64,000 nt of DNA, from positions 23,747,488 to 23,811,487 of the forward strand of contig OW203726.1 of the NCBI GenBank assembly GCA_934045075.1, given 5' to 3'. The notes under the pieces were generated by a model. The model was not told the DNA's origin, ran no database searches, and saw only the letters and a list, made by a program, of their open reading frames with translations. The translations under genes and the position numbers were made by a program. The DNA comes from Yponomeuta sedellus (taxonomy: Eukaryota; Arthropoda; Insecta; Lepidoptera; Yponomeutidae). Positions 20,508-32,313 of the stretch are shown here, in pieces. Position 1 is the stretch's first letter. Each line of letters opens with the position of its first letter.

Positions 20508-20705
20508 GGAGTAAACGTGTTCTTGAGTGGAGACCGCGACTCGGCAAATGTAGTGTAGGACGCCCTCCGACTAGGTGGGATGACTTTCTGCGAAAAACTT
20601 CAGGCAGATGCTGGATGCGGCAAGCTGAAGACAGGGTGCTATGGTGCTCATTAGGGGAGGGCTATGTCCAGCAGTGGACTACATAATATAGCCTGAAGAA
20701 GAAGT
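20508..20705 (+). pseudogene. RTE-type LINE, 3' end with open C-terminal frame
   Basis: From 20501 the frame NRWSKRVLEWRPRLGK continues through SVGRPPTRWDDF and WMRQAEDR to YVQQWTT and a stop, without interruption. This is the C-terminal tail seen in RTE-clade reverse transcriptases. An 11-bp repeat AAGGAATCGTT flanks the copy (20497-20507, 20706-20716), showing a truncated insertion. Confidence 0.8.
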
Positions 20706-20726
20706 AAGGAATCGTTAAGAATCTTT

Positions 20727-20925
20727 CACACAACACAATCACTTGTTCTGGTATCAAACTGGGTTGCTCTGTGCTATGTTAACCAGGTAAGGAAATCACA
20801 AACTTACATATACACCTAGACTAAAGTCGCTTATAGAAATGTACGGCGGCCCCTAGTCGGAATCGAACGAACGACCTCTGGTATGGTAATCAGACGTGAT
20901 ACCGCTAGACCAACGAGGCAGTCAA
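20727..20925 (-). mobile_element. tRNA-derived SINE, full copy (GACTGCCTCGTTGG family)
   Basis: Minus-strand head GACTGCCTCGTTGGTCTAGC, B box GTTCGATTCC, and body to CACTTGT...GTGTTGTGTGAAAG. Clearest copy of this family in the window. Confidence 0.75.
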
Positions 20926-21589
20926 TTATTGTATAAAATCGGGTTTTTTATAAAGATAACTTAGTGCAGATATTTTATATTTACCATATTTATGTAGGTT
21001 TTTGTAGTTATTATTACTAGTCTTCGAGTCTCAACAGAACCAAAGGTTCTGGAAGAGTTGTTGGAAGAAAATGTTTCTTCCATTACGCTCATCTTTGTAT
21101 ATCCATATGGTAAAACGGAGCAGTAATGTATTAAAACTAAATAAATATAGAATTTCTAAACTTAAAATTTTATTTTATAATTTAAATAAAAGGCAGGATG
21201 AAAGATTTTTAGATTCCCTTTCATAAAGTGGGGGCATATTTATTATTTACAAAAAACCTATATTTCGGTAATGAACTAAAGCTTAAGAAAGGTTAAAAGC
21301 CATTTTTCTAAAATTATTTTATCCGTAGGAACAGCTCGCAGTGTCGTGGCATCGAATCCGATGTCACGCCTAGTTAAACAAACATCGCAGTCAAAGAAAG
21401 TAAACTAATGTTTACCTAAGCGAGACGTCACGCGATTTTATTGGTGTTTTAGTCGAAATGGTGAAAAGCAGTAGGTAAAATCTTTTATTTTATTGAAAAT
21501 ACTGGTAATGCAATGTTTATTTAAATAAAATCAGTGCTTTAAATCGTTTTAATACTTGTACTTTCCTCTAACACATAGTTATATAATAA

Positions 21590-21810
21590 ACGGGTGAAAT
21601 CGCTATTATTTATTAGATAAAACGTAATTACCTTATTTCCCGACGTTATTTATTTGACCCGTTTAATATATAACTATGTTTCTGTTTCTGGTTCCCACGA
21701 CACGGGGAAACCTAGTATGGGGCCAGAAGCAATGTATGTGCCTGTATGTAAATGTTTATGTTTTATGTTTTTTTTATGTATGAGTATCGCGAATCATCAA
21801 GAAGTACTTT
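21590..21810 (+). mobile_element. Repeat (GACCCGTTTAATATATAACT family) with SINE inserted
   Basis: The outer repeat matches 56160-56300 (AATAAGGTAATTACG on one strand, then GACCCGTTTAATATATAACT and TATGAGTATCG). At 21678-21777 it is split by a 5'-truncated copy of the tRNA-Trp-like SINE. TATG stands on both sides. Confidence 0.65.
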
Positions 21811-22270
21811 CCTCTAATATTGTTAAATCTTCGATTATTTGTCACGCCTCTTGGACACAATATCTTATCACAAAGTAGGCGACCTTTACCTAATCTTTGC
21901 CGGACCGCCCTAATCCTAAACAGAGTCGTCAAACAGACGTACGGTAACGCAACATTAGGCCAAGGTCTAATGAGGAAACTTCAGTTTACAAAACATCTGT
22001 GCAAACTTCGGTCCCATATGCAACGGCTGAGGATAATCATTAAGTCTGGACTTAGTGTCCGAACTACTAATCTTTAAATAGGTACGACTAAGGTACGACT
22101 AGATATTCGAGTTGCATTTAAGTTAAAATAAATAATTGTTTTACAACTAGTGAGATGGGGAAAGCTGGTGCACATATTTGCATGATTTTTTATTGTATTT
22201 ACGAGTAATTACAATAATCTGAACTAAATAACTAAACCTTCGTAATTAATACACATCGTTTGATTTTTGA

Positions 22271-22378
22271 CCGGATCGACTTACTAGGTTTTTGTCGGAA
22301 GAGTCCGAACAGAGCTTTGCGAATCAGAGCAAAACCGGGCTCTTCCGATAAAAAAACCTAGTAAGTTGATCCTGTCGA
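22271..22378. repeat. Imperfect fold-back repeat
   Basis: GACTTACTAGGTTTTTGTCGGAAGAG recurs inverted with a few changes at about 22333-22371; the central loop is about 30 bp. Non-coding, MITE-like. No target duplication recognised. Confidence 0.7.
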
Positions 22379-22544
22379 ACATTAAAAAAATAATATGCTT
22401 TTTAAACTAATTTTTCAAACTGCATCGAAAGTAACTCAATATATCCTGAGGAATAATGTTGTAGAACCTTATTTTCGTTTTCCGTCACGTAGTACCTTAA
22501 AAAAATTTCTAGTATTAACTATATGATGGATATGATACCGGTGT

Positions 22545-22662
22545 GCGTGCATGCAACGTCTTATGAACGTATCTTACGAACGTAAATCTATCAGGATCGT
22601 GGCAAGTGGCAGTCACAGGTCTCTGCCTAGCCCTCTAGGATATAGGCGTGAGGTTATTTAAG
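22545..22662 (+). mobile_element. LINE C-terminal tail (CQDRGKWQSL family)
   Basis: Contains GTGCGTGCATGCAACG and CAGGATCGTGGCAAGTGGCA. Frame is broken. Confidence 0.55.
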
Positions 22663-23084
22663 TATGCATATGAATTTTCGAAGTGTTTGATATATTTCAT
22701 AACGTGCATAATATTTTCATGAATGTTGAAATTTACTAGCAACGGTTAACACTTTCGCGGACGTTTTTAAAATCTATTGTTCTTTTAATTGTGTTAGTAT
22801 CTTTAAAGAAATCTCTTAGTGAATCTCTACAACCTAGCTTGTAAATGAACCAAATCGCTTTGTTTCTCACCATAAAAATAGTCTACAATAAAAGAAAAAT
22901 ATCTGCTGCTCAGACCCATAAAGTATACCGTAGGAAAATATTCTACAAGATATTAAAATAAACAAGCCTAGCAGTTGCAACGTAAGTGAGCTCCGAAATT
23001 CTTTCTGCATTATGTTTCAAAGCTATATAAGCTAATAAAGCTAAGAAACTATACATGTGAAAATATTAACACTTATTTTTGTAA

Positions 23085-23318
23085 GAGATCGACATATCAG
23101 GCTGCTGGCTGTCATAAAGTGGCAGTAAGCCAAGCCAGAAGGCTAGAAATCCTTACTGTTGGAAGTTATCAACACTTCTGACAGTAAGGCCCGCAACTGT
23201 CTTACAATCCTTTACCAACCCTGACTTGGCCCCCGTGGCGGAGTATAGGCTAACCTTCCTGCGATGCAGGAAGAGACCCGTGCCCCAGCAGTGGGGACAT
23301 ACAACGATTGATATCGAT
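23085..23318 (+). mobile_element. 5S-like SINE, 5'-truncated
   Basis: Sense-strand copy from a rearranged start through ACAGTAAGGCCCGC and GACTTGGCCCCCGTGG to CCCCAGCAGTGGGGACATAC and GATTGATATCGATC. Confidence 0.7.
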
Positions 23319-23517
23319 CGACATATTTGATCGACATAATAAAATGCAGTGTTTGTCTAATTTACAGAAAATATTACAAAATAAATATTATAACCAAAAA
23401 AATAAAATAAAATATTATTAATATTATAATATTATTATAATAATACTATTTTGTATTAAGCCCGCCAATTGTACAATATTTACAGGTACAATAAAGAATT
23501 TAATAATAATAATAATA

Positions 23518-23700
23518 TTTAAAAACCTATTTAGAGGCTAAAAATTTCACCGATGCCGTGAGTCGCCCATTGGCTCAATTGGTAGAGCGCTGGTACGGAT
23601 AGCCAGAGGTTGCGGGTTCGAATCCCGGCATGGGTGAAATTTTTAGCCTCTAAATAGGTTTTTAAATTTGTTCCTTAGCACGGGTTAGTGCATTAAAAAT
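23518..23700 (+). repeat. tRNA-cored repeat with perfect inverted flanks
   Basis: The core (about 23563-23636) has A box TGGCTCAATTGGTAGAGCGC and B box GGTTCGAATCC. It is enclosed by a 33-bp inverted repeat: left arm 23518-23550, right arm 23634-23666, both carrying CCTATTTAGAGGCTAAAAA. The usual TTAGCACGGGTTAGTGCATT tail follows on the right only. Confidence 0.85.
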
Positions 23701-24024
23701 AAAAATAGTGTAATAATAATATTATTAAATTCTACTACTCCCTACTCGTATAAAATATTCTTTATGCGATCTACTCCATTTCATTTATTTATTGCAAAAC
23801 CATGAACAGTTCATACTTAACTACACCCTGTAAGAGTGTAGCAAAGTTGTAGTACATAATAGAGGCATGCATGAAAATACATGCAAAGCTTCGATTAGGA
23901 CAAATACAGCTAAACTCCATCCAAATGTTGCCGGCATATTTTGATTTAAGAAATCATGTTCGTAAAAAGTACTTTCTTGTTGTGCACTAAAGTATTATCT
24001 ATCTCTATCTGTCTAAGGTAACTT

Positions 24025-24270
24025 AAAAACCTATTTAGAGGCTAAAAATTCCACCCATGCCGGGATTCAAAACCGCGAACTCTGGCTATCCGTGCCAGCG
24101 CTCTATCCAACTGAGCCAATGGGCGACTCACCGGCATCAGTGAAATTTCGAACCTCTTTACACTTTTCTCTGTATTACGTACAGAATATTGTCTTTTAAA
24201 TTTTAAATTGTGTTTTAAAATTGTCCTTAGCACGGGTTAGTGCACTAAAAATAAAAATAGTATAAGGCAA
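24025..24270 (-). repeat. tRNA-cored repeat, core inverted relative to tail
   Basis: The tRNA-like core lies on the minus strand, but the TCCTTAGCACGGGTTAGTGC tail at its right end reads on the plus strand. The same mixed orientation is seen at 37548-37760. Confidence 0.75.
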
Positions 24271-24813
24271 CTTAACCTAACACTCCTGGTGCAACTGGGT
24301 ACAGCAACTCGAATAAGTAAATAATCAAGCATAAAATGTAGGGAACTGGCACGGCCAACGCACTGCGAGAAAAATGCTATCCATTGTCACGTACACGCGG
24401 AAAATCGATGTCGCACGGCGCCGGCAAAAAAAAATGCCTTCATAGGTAGTGGTTGGTAGATTGGAATGTTATGTTTTGATCATTCTTGTCACTACACTGG
24501 CTAGGTTCAGTTGCATACTTTGGGGAAGGTCTATGTCTAGAAGTTGACAAGTACAGGCTGATCTATTCTAGACATAGAATAGAATATAATAGAATTTATT
24601 TGTTCCAAAAAATCATACAGGTTGTTTCTTAAATTAGAATTATGCTAGGTACATTTTTCAAAAAGCAAATAGTAGCATCTGTTGCTAAACTAGGCGTGAA
24701 CCTGTACTTTAGTAAACAGCGCCCCTATCCGGAAAAAAGATACAGATAGATCTAGCTTCAAAAAAGTTTAGACCAAATCAAAACAGTTTCATTTGTTTGT
24801 ATTTAAAAAATGA

Positions 24814-25030
24814 TGAAATTAAAAACCTATTTAGAGGCTAAAAATTTCACCCATGCCGGGATTTGAACCCGCAACCTCTGGCTATCCGTACCAGCGCTCT
24901 ACCAATTGAGCCAATGGGCGACTCACGGCATCAGTGAAATTTCGAACCTCTTTACAATATTCTCTGTATTACGTACAGGCAGCGACATCTGACTTAAGCA
25001 AATTGCATTACTTACAGCCCCGACTACATT
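24814..25030 (-). repeat. tRNA-cored repeat
   Basis: Minus-strand copy with B box GGTTCAAATCCC, A box region TGGCTCAATTGGTAGAGCGC and the upstream half to GGGGCTGTAAGTAATGC. A LINE-like tail (GTGCAATAAAGTATAATAAT) follows at 25073. Confidence 0.75.
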
Positions 25031-25109
25031 TGTACATGTTAGTTCTTAGTAAGGTCCTGTTAAATTGTTCGTGTGCAATAAAGTATAATAATAATAATAA
25101 ACAAATTAA

Positions 25110-26520
25110 CAAAATTTAACATAATTATATTATTTTCGTAAAACGCGCCCAAACATTTGCTTACCGGTTGTTTCTTATGTATTTTTTATGTTTTGCGTTA
25201 TTTGAATTAAACGTTATTAAAACAATTAGTGATGTTATTCAAACAATGAATAATTAAAAATCGACAATAATTAATAACAGTAATAATGATCTACTTAAAA
25301 AAAAGTGTTTAAAAACCGTTCTTGACGGTTGGGAGCATTTATAAATCTCCGTCTAACGGAACGAATTAAACCGCGCCCATACTAAAGACATCAACGCGCG
25401 TGCGCGTACTTACCGCCTTGCCGCCTAAGGCAGTGTCAATAACACTTCTCTCTGACCTTGACATCCGTTGCGTTTGCATTTATTTAGACACCTGCCTTTA
25501 GTGGTAATGTTTAGCTACACTCCGTGTCAGTTCGGTTTTATATGAATGTAAGCAAACCGTTGCTTAACAAGATAAGAATATTCTTTATTGACTGGAAAAA
25601 ACATAATAACCCTTTCGTACAAATTTTATGTATGTAAAAGGTAGTGAAGATGTTTGTTGCTTAATTACCCAGTAACGGCTGAACAGATTTACATTAAACT
25701 TGGCGTACAGATAGACGAAGATTTGAATTGTGACAGGATGACGTTAGCGACGTCTGAGCTGTTAAAATACCTCACCGCCTAAAATGGCGAATCCACGATG
25801 GGAACGCGTGGTAATTAAACCCGCCTGTGCCCTGCAGTGCCTTGCAGTGGAACGTTAGTAGGCTACATCAAAAAAGCAAAATATATGGATATGTTACCTA
25901 AGTTATACTTGGTCAGGCATCTCTTGTCGCGGCGTAGTGTATGTCCTATCTAGCGCCATTACCTATCCAGCATTTCTAATTGGACTTGTATCTGATTGGA
26001 ACACTTCCAGAGGTCCTGGTTCCGTATTCTATGTGGCCATAATATCCCATGATAAATGCACAATATTTTACGTCCATAATAAATACCTGGAGCCGGAGAT
26101 ATCTGAACGCACGAATCAGGAAGTTTAATGAATAAAATGCATACAAATTACTCTTTCATTCCAGAAAGGTGAACTTACGATTTTCTACTTGCTAGTCTTT
26201 GCATATGTAAGCCCCTCAGGCCTAAAAGCCTAAGAGCTGAACGAATATGTTAAATGCTGTGTGAAAATTGTACAATTAAAGCCGGCGTTTATCTCACAAA
26301 TGTCTGCCGCATTAGAGTAGCAATAAAAAGGCCCAAAGATTGCTTAAAACTTTTTGTAATCTCGCGTCGAACAATGGACAATAAAGCCTACGATTTGACA
26401 GCGAGTACCCTTTGCGACAATGTTATTTATATTTTTGTCTCGGTACCCTTGCAGCGGGTTATGATCTCTGACTTAGCTGTATAAGCTTATATGCAGCCTA
26501 GGTAGATGTTATAAGGCCTC
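25110..26520. other. No gene recognised
   Basis: Contains a LINE tail on the minus strand near 25570-25610 and a fragment of the AATTGCCAATCC-type repeat at 25767-25850. Short frames here (for example 25937-26128) have no recognisable domain. Confidence 0.4.
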
Positions 26521-26524
26521 GTTT

Positions 26525-26630
26525 ATGAATGAAGAATTTCGATTAGTACTTAAATTGTTAAATGTAGTGCTAAATAGAACTTTAATAAGTATTCACTTAG
26601 TGAAATTCTCAATTCAAAAACCTTCCGTAT
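26525..26630. mobile_element. Relic of the PIF/Harbinger-like MITE
   Basis: Shares TCACTTAGTGAAATTCTCAA and the inverted partner near 26530 with 14774-14913. Confidence 0.5.
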
Positions 26631-26862
26631 GTATGGGGCAGAGTAGAAGACATTGTAGATAGATATATAGGATATTCTTTCTTTAATAGTACCAATAAAT
26701 TAAAAATATATCATTGGTAAAAAAAAACAAAAGTCACACACACACACATAATCAACTCCCTAAGATACAGGTTTTGCCTAGTTTAGGGGATAGAAGACCG
26801 ACACTGTGTTTGAACTATTATGTTATTGTGTTTGAATTATTTGAATTAACTATTGTGTTTGA

Positions 26863-27077
<215 letters not shown>

Positions 27078-27162
27078 GTGGGGAAAAAAAAAGGTAAATG
27101 TCTCGTCTGACCAGAGTGGCCAGACGGACGCCCTCCGGCTGAGAAGTCCAAGCGGCCGGAGG

Positions 27163-27910
27163 TCAGGGCGACAGCGAGAGAAAACGCCGGACTATCCGGG
27201 CTGTATCAAGCAGCACCGCCTTCTGCATGATAGCCGGAAGCATGCCCACACGGAGTTCCAACCGCCTCAGATGGTTAACGAGACTGGTTGGAACTAACCC
27301 ATTCGCGGACAGGACTATAGGAACGATTTCGGCCGACACCACCCCCCACATGTCGGCAACCTCGTGCGCCAAGTCCAGATACTTGGTTTTCTTATCTGTT
27401 TCGGCCTTCACGAGGTTCCCATCATGCGGGACAGTAATGTCGACCAAAAACGCCCTATTCTGCGCCCGGTCCACCACCACAATATCAGGCTTATTCGCGA
27501 GTATAGTCCTGTCTGTGATAATGGGCCGGTCCCAATAGAGCTTGGCGCGGTCGTTTTCGAGCTCGGCTTCCGGTGTGTACTTATAATACGGTAGTCCCTG
27601 TGCGACGAGACCATATTTCAGAGCGAGCGCCTGATGAAGAATCCTGGCTACAAGATTGTGTCTGTGCAGATACTCAGTGTTAGCAAGCGCCGAACAACCG
27701 GATATAACATGCCTGAGTGACTCACCGGGATGGCGACACGCCCGGCAAATATCGGCAGTGCCATCCTCCAGGATGTATTTCCTATAGTTGTTGGTCTTGA
27801 TAACCTGATCTTTTATTGCACAGACAAAACCCTCAGTTTCCCCGAACAGGTCACCGAATCGTAGCCAGTGTAGTGAGGCCTTCGTATCCACGTGGGGCTC
27901 GTGTAGAGCC
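27163..27910 (-). pseudogene. Dong/R4-like ORF, C-terminal endonuclease part
   Basis: 246 open codons in the frame that resumes after the insertion, ending at 27163. The domain order is a WLRFGDLFGETEGFVCAI region, a CX2CX7HX4C zinc knuckle (CRACRHPGESLRHVISGC), then a restriction-like endonuclease core with KPDIVVVD and FLVDITVP. The first codons (Leu at 27904-27906, then His-Glu-Pro) continue exactly the Leu at 28524, so removing the insert and one TAGAGCC would leave the frame open for about 1119 residues. The internal GTG at 27891 is only the first in-frame start-like codon, not a biological start. Confidence 0.9.
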
Positions 27911-28523
27911 CCTCAATTTATGACTAACGTAAGTTTCAAGAAAAACTTAAAATGCAAACTAATGCAACAACAAAGAACCTTGTAGCTGCTAGCTTCTATA
28001 TTTATATAATACATATTTCGGTGATAATTAAAAATTAAACTGTCATGGGGAAATTCCATACCACTCACGCACGCCGGTGGAAAAAAGTTAACTTGTTGTT
28101 TTTTTTTTTTTTGGCATTTAAATCTGAATACAATGAAATTTTGATAATAATTGCAGTGTGTATTATGTTGTAATCAATTTATTTGCTCTATATTTAATCA
28201 ATTTTAATTTGTCATTGAAGTGTAACATTTTTATTATTATACATATATTTTTTTTTTGTAAACAATTACTATTTGTGTACTGTTGCTATTTTGTTTGTGA
28301 TATATATATTTTTCTTTATTTTTTTTTTTAATGTAATGGCGAATAATATTATGTAATGATAACAATTTACTAAAAGGGACGGGCTGAAAACCAGCGCCGA
28401 GACTACGCATGCAGTCACGGCAATAACGCTGAGCCCATTCCTTTTTACCACAAACATGTGACAATAATTATTATTTTTTATTTTTTGTGTGGTAAATAAA
28501 ACTTTTTTCACTTTCACTTTCAC
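27911..28523 (+). mobile_element. Unidentified 613-bp retroposon inside the Dong ORF
   Basis: Flanked by a 7-bp duplication TAGAGCC (27904-27910, 28524-28530). The plus strand ends with AATAAA at 28494-28499 followed by a short (CTTTCA)n run, which suggests a retroposed unit oriented plus. There are no terminal inverted repeats. No tRNA-like or 5S-like head is evident and no long frame is present. It matches none of the repeat families found in the window. Confidence 0.75.
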
Positions 28524-31142
28524 TAGAGCCTTAAAGAACCTCCCATGCAGCTCCTTCTCCTTCCATATGTCCTCGCGACCAGAGACACTCAGTACTACCG
28601 GGTCTTGCCATTGCTCGTTGGCTAAGGCCAGAGGGGTAAGTCCTTTATCACACCCTATGACATCTCTATGCATTAGACTGTCCGTCATCGTCAGGAAGTA
28701 GTTACGGAGGTCGCTTACCTCGCGATTGTGCATGGTCTGGGCATTCAACAGCCCACGACCACCATGCTTTCGCGGCAAGTACAACCTCATCACTGACGAC
28801 TTCGGGTGATGCATTCTATGGAGAGTCATAGTTGTGCGGACTTTCCTGTCCAGGGCTTGGAGCTCAGTCTGATTCCACCTGAGTATGCCGAACGTATACA
28901 TGATGGTGGGCATGACCCAGCCGTTATAAGCGCGTATCTTATTCACGCCCGACAAATAACTCGTAAGCACTTTTTTCAGGCGCGAGAAGAACACCCTACA
29001 AACTGACTGTTTCATGTCCGCCTCGTCGACGTTGATACTCTGTGACATACCCAGGTACCGGTATGTTTCAGCCTCGGAGAGGGTTCTTAAGTTGACGGGC
29101 ATAGAGGGATCTACGCCGTCAGAATGAGTTATCCTCCCCCTTTCCACATGCATAACCGCACATTTCTCAACCCCAAGCTCCATCCTAATGGATTCACTAA
29201 AGTCACATGTGATTTTTAGTAGATCCATCAGGCGAGCCCGTGTTGGGGCGAGAAGCTTGAGGTCATCCATGTAGAAGAGGTGAGGAACTTTTGTACCTCC
29301 TCTCCCAAACTGAAAGCCCGTCCCCGATTTCTCCAGCAAAGTGCTTAGAGGATTCAGGGACAGGCAGAACCATAGTGGACTCAGACAATCGCCCTGGAAT
29401 ATACCCCTCTGTATCCTTATTCGGTCTTCAGCAGCCGTCAGCCGCTCACCTGGATGACACAGAATCGTACTCCATTGTCCCATACAGGCCTCGAGGAAGT
29501 CTCTTACTGTAACATCTATTTTGTACAATTCGAGGACCCTCTTCAGCCATGTATGTGGGACGGAGTCGAATGCTTTTCTGTAGTCTATCCAAGCAGCAGA
29601 GAAGTTTCGACGGTTCCGCTTCACCAATTTGCCAGCAACCGCGTCAACGAGGAGGAGTTCCTTTGTACCGTGACCACCCGCCCGACACCCATTCTGAGCT
29701 CTGGACATTACCTGATGTTCCTCAAGGTGCCGAGATATCTTGGAGCTCAAAATGGATGTAAGTGTCTTGTAGATGGTGGGAAGACACGTAATCGGGCGGT
29801 AGTTAGACGGGTCAGCGGTATTCTCTGATTTAGGAACTAGGTGAGTGACACCAGTGGTGAAGAGGTTCGGGAGCGCCTTCCGCTCGAGGCTATCCTGGAA
29901 CTGGCGAGCAAGAATAGCGTGACAGCTCGTGAACCCCTTTAACCAGTAATGGTGCAGTCCGTCTGGCCCCGGACTTTTCCAGTTCGGAGCTTTTCGGACT
30001 GCACTGGCTATGTCGTGGGCAGTGATGATAACGGGGTTCATAGGAGCTATCTCTTCGCACGTTTCCTCTACAGCACCTATCCAGGAGCCCTCTACATGAT
30101 TAACGGGCTGAGACCACAGGCCGCGCCAGAAATTAACTGATGCGGCCCTGTCCGGCCCTTGGCCTGCCACACGTATTTCAGGCTGCTCCATAGATCTATA
30201 GAACCTTTTCTGGTCACTCTGGAAGAGGCGATTCTGATTGTACCGCTTTGACCTCTCAATATACCGCCGGATTCGCTTCCCCCACGCAGCGACTTTCTGC
30301 TTCAGATCGTCGATGCGCTCTGTCAGTTTTTGGGCAAAGTCTGGTTGAGATAAACTAGTACCTGTACCAGCGAACGCCATTCTAACAGAGCGCACAATCC
30401 TTGGCCTGGTATTGCCCGATCTGAAGCTAATCAGTCTGCCAATAATGGCTCTGGTATCGGCGATGCGGCTTTCGATTCGTCTTCTCCAGGCTGGGACAGC
30501 ACTACCCCGATATCCGGTAGCCCGTCCAGACTCCTGGAGCTTTAGACCTAAGAACCGGCACGCCGCTGCTGCAGCCCCAAAGAGAACCGAAGCCACATCG
30601 CCAAGGTCCAAACTGGCTGCCAAATAAGGGGCCAGCATCTGGTTCAAAGCCATCACGACATCCCGATTTCGTCTGCTGAGTGTTATGCGGGGAAGCCGCG
30701 GTCGGTTTTCGAGAGGTAAGCTGCGGAACTCTACAATCGCCTCCTCCAGTAACCTCCTCATGCGCTCTATGTCTTGGGCGACCATATCCTCGCCATCCCC
30801 ACCCACTGCTGCCGGATGAACTGCCTCTACTATCTCTTCTCCTCTCACCTGAACTGTAGGAGGCGAGGCAGGACCACTCACACCGGCATGCGGAGACGAC
30901 GAGGACATAGTCTCGCGTCGCAGTCCTTCGAGTTCGGTATCATTATAAAGTCCTGATCGTAGGATGTACCGAACTCTGTCCGCTAGGTTTTGCTCAGTGA
31001 GGGCTATCATAGGCTCCAGCTCTGCAAATTCCCGGTGCATGACAGCCCGGTTTCCCAAACCCGCGCTTTCCCTCATTGTCGCCCTGTAATACGCTCGCAA
31101 TGCGTTTTTATTCATTTCTACGGACCAACGCATTCGGCGCAC
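28524..31142 (-). pseudogene. Dong/R4-like ORF, N-terminal and reverse transcriptase part
   Basis: 873 open codons. The N-terminal third is basic and rich in Arg (MRWSVEMNKNALRAYY). The reverse transcriptase has KSPGPDGLHHYWL, AAWIDYRKAFDSVPH, GIFQGDCLSPLWF and the catalytic FYMDD box at residues 623-627, the Tyr being residue 624. The N-terminal zinc finger found in some relatives is not visible, consistent with 5' truncation. The natural frame breaks at the Leu codon 28524-28526 because of the insertion; the frame then reads on into inserted DNA and stops at 28269. I chose the upstream limit as the first codon after the ATT repeat, so no start codon is certain. Confidence 0.9.
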
Positions 31143-31146
31143 ATCA

Positions 31147-31176
31147 CCATTATTATTATTATTATTATTATTATTC

Positions 31177-31212
<36 letters not shown>
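31147..31212. repeat. (ATT)n microsatellite, 5'-side flank of Dong
   Basis: ATT units with one C substitution, adjoining the 5' end of the element. Confidence 0.95.
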
Positions 31213-31285
31213 TAAAATCAGTCAATTAAACAGCTCCGTACCAAATCGTAATTACTTCCGATAAAAATTCAAGTAATTCTAAAAT

Positions 31286-31352
31286 TCACGGTACAGGGTA
31301 TCCTAGTGTGGGCCGGAAGCAATGTATGTGCCTGTATGTAAATGTTATGTTA
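31286..31352 (+). mobile_element. tRNA-Trp-like SINE, 3' fragment
   Basis: Only the last part, from ACAGGGTATCCTAGTGTGG to TGTTATGTTATG. Confidence 0.65.
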
Positions 31353-31879
31353 TGAACATTTTATATCACATTAATCTTTACGTGCGTGTGCTTTAATTAT
31401 TTACATTAAGAGCAAAATCACAATTATCATTGCTTAGTGTTTGTTAACTCTTTAGGTGTCTTACTGAGTGTCTTATCAACATGGCTGTAGTAAAACAGCA
31501 ATAAGTGTTGAGTAAAGAGAAAGCCCAAACCAATTTGAAGAACAATACGCGCACAAATTGTTAAGGCACGTCGTCTAGACGTTCAGCAAACTGTTTCCGT
31601 AATACTGTGCTCAATGAGCAACGATTACCGGAAATAGTCTAGTTGGAGTCTAGTTCCAGAATGGTGAGGAAGGGAAGGGTAAAAAAAGGTAAAAAAACTG
31701 TTTAAGGATAGCGTGAATATATTTTAATCAAATATTTAAATGTGGAGTTGCTTTGTTACTTTTTCTCCACATAAACTATTAATTGTGAAACAACTTTGAC
31801 GTCCATTAAGTGAGCATTTTGTTTTTATTGTGAATACAGTTCTTTTGACTTTTATATATAGGGAGGGTGCGTGGAAGGG

Positions 31880-31962
31880 TCGGCATCAGTGAAATTTCGA
31901 ATCTCTGTATTACGTACAGGCAGGCATGGGTGGAATTTTTAGCCTCTAAATAGGTTTATAAC
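31880..31962 (+). repeat. tRNA-cored repeat, rearranged fragment
   Basis: GGCATCAGTGAAATTTCGAA, TACGTACAGGCAGG and GGAATTTTTAGCCTCTAAAT are kept; the tRNA-like core has been deleted. Confidence 0.6.
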
Positions 31963-31963
31963 A

Positions 31964-32155
31964 TAACATTTACATACTGGCACATACATTTCTTCTGGTG
32001 GGGCTAGAATACCCTGTGTCGTGGGTAGCAGAAACAGCGACATCACAAACATGTAAGCATTCAAGACCTGGGGTCTTTTTTGTCCTCAGCCGGGGATCGA
32101 ACCCGAGACCTCTCGCGTGGTAGGCAGAGGCGCTACCGCTGCGCCACAGAGGTCA
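31964..32155 (-). mobile_element. tRNA-Trp-like SINE, full copy
   Basis: Minus-strand head GACCTCTGTGGCGCAGCGGT with B box GGTTCGATCCC, and the body to the ATGTTATG tail. Confidence 0.8.
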
Positions 32156-32157
32156 GC

Positions 32158-32290
32158 TTTATCCTACTAATATTATGAAAGCGAAAGTTTGTGAGTATGG
32201 ACGGATGCGTGTTTGTTACTTTGCACGTGAAAACTACTGAATGGATTTTAATGAAACTTTGGGACGTTCCAGGTGGACATATTGCGACCA
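32158..32290 (-). repeat. Widespread AATATTAGTAGGA-type repeat
   Basis: Minus strand contains AAGTTTCATTAAAATCC, ACTTTCGCTTTCATAATATT and AGTAGGATAAA, the end pattern of a repeat common in arthropod genomes. A further fragment may lie near 62750. Classification uncertain. Confidence 0.55.
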
Positions 32291-32313
32291 AATAGGGATG
32301 ATGATTGGCCCGA

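Noticed and set aside
23563..23636. Functional tRNA gene
   Set aside because: A cloverleaf can be drawn, but the T stem has a mismatch and about a dozen near-copies have the same flanks, so this is a dispersed repeat.
27227..27594. Plus-strand frames over the Dong endonuclease
   Set aside because: Antisense shadows of a recognised coding domain.
28237..28464. 75-residue minus-strand frame with several Cys
   Set aside because: It lies inside the 613-bp insertion, is not recognisable and overlaps the read-through of the Dong frame.
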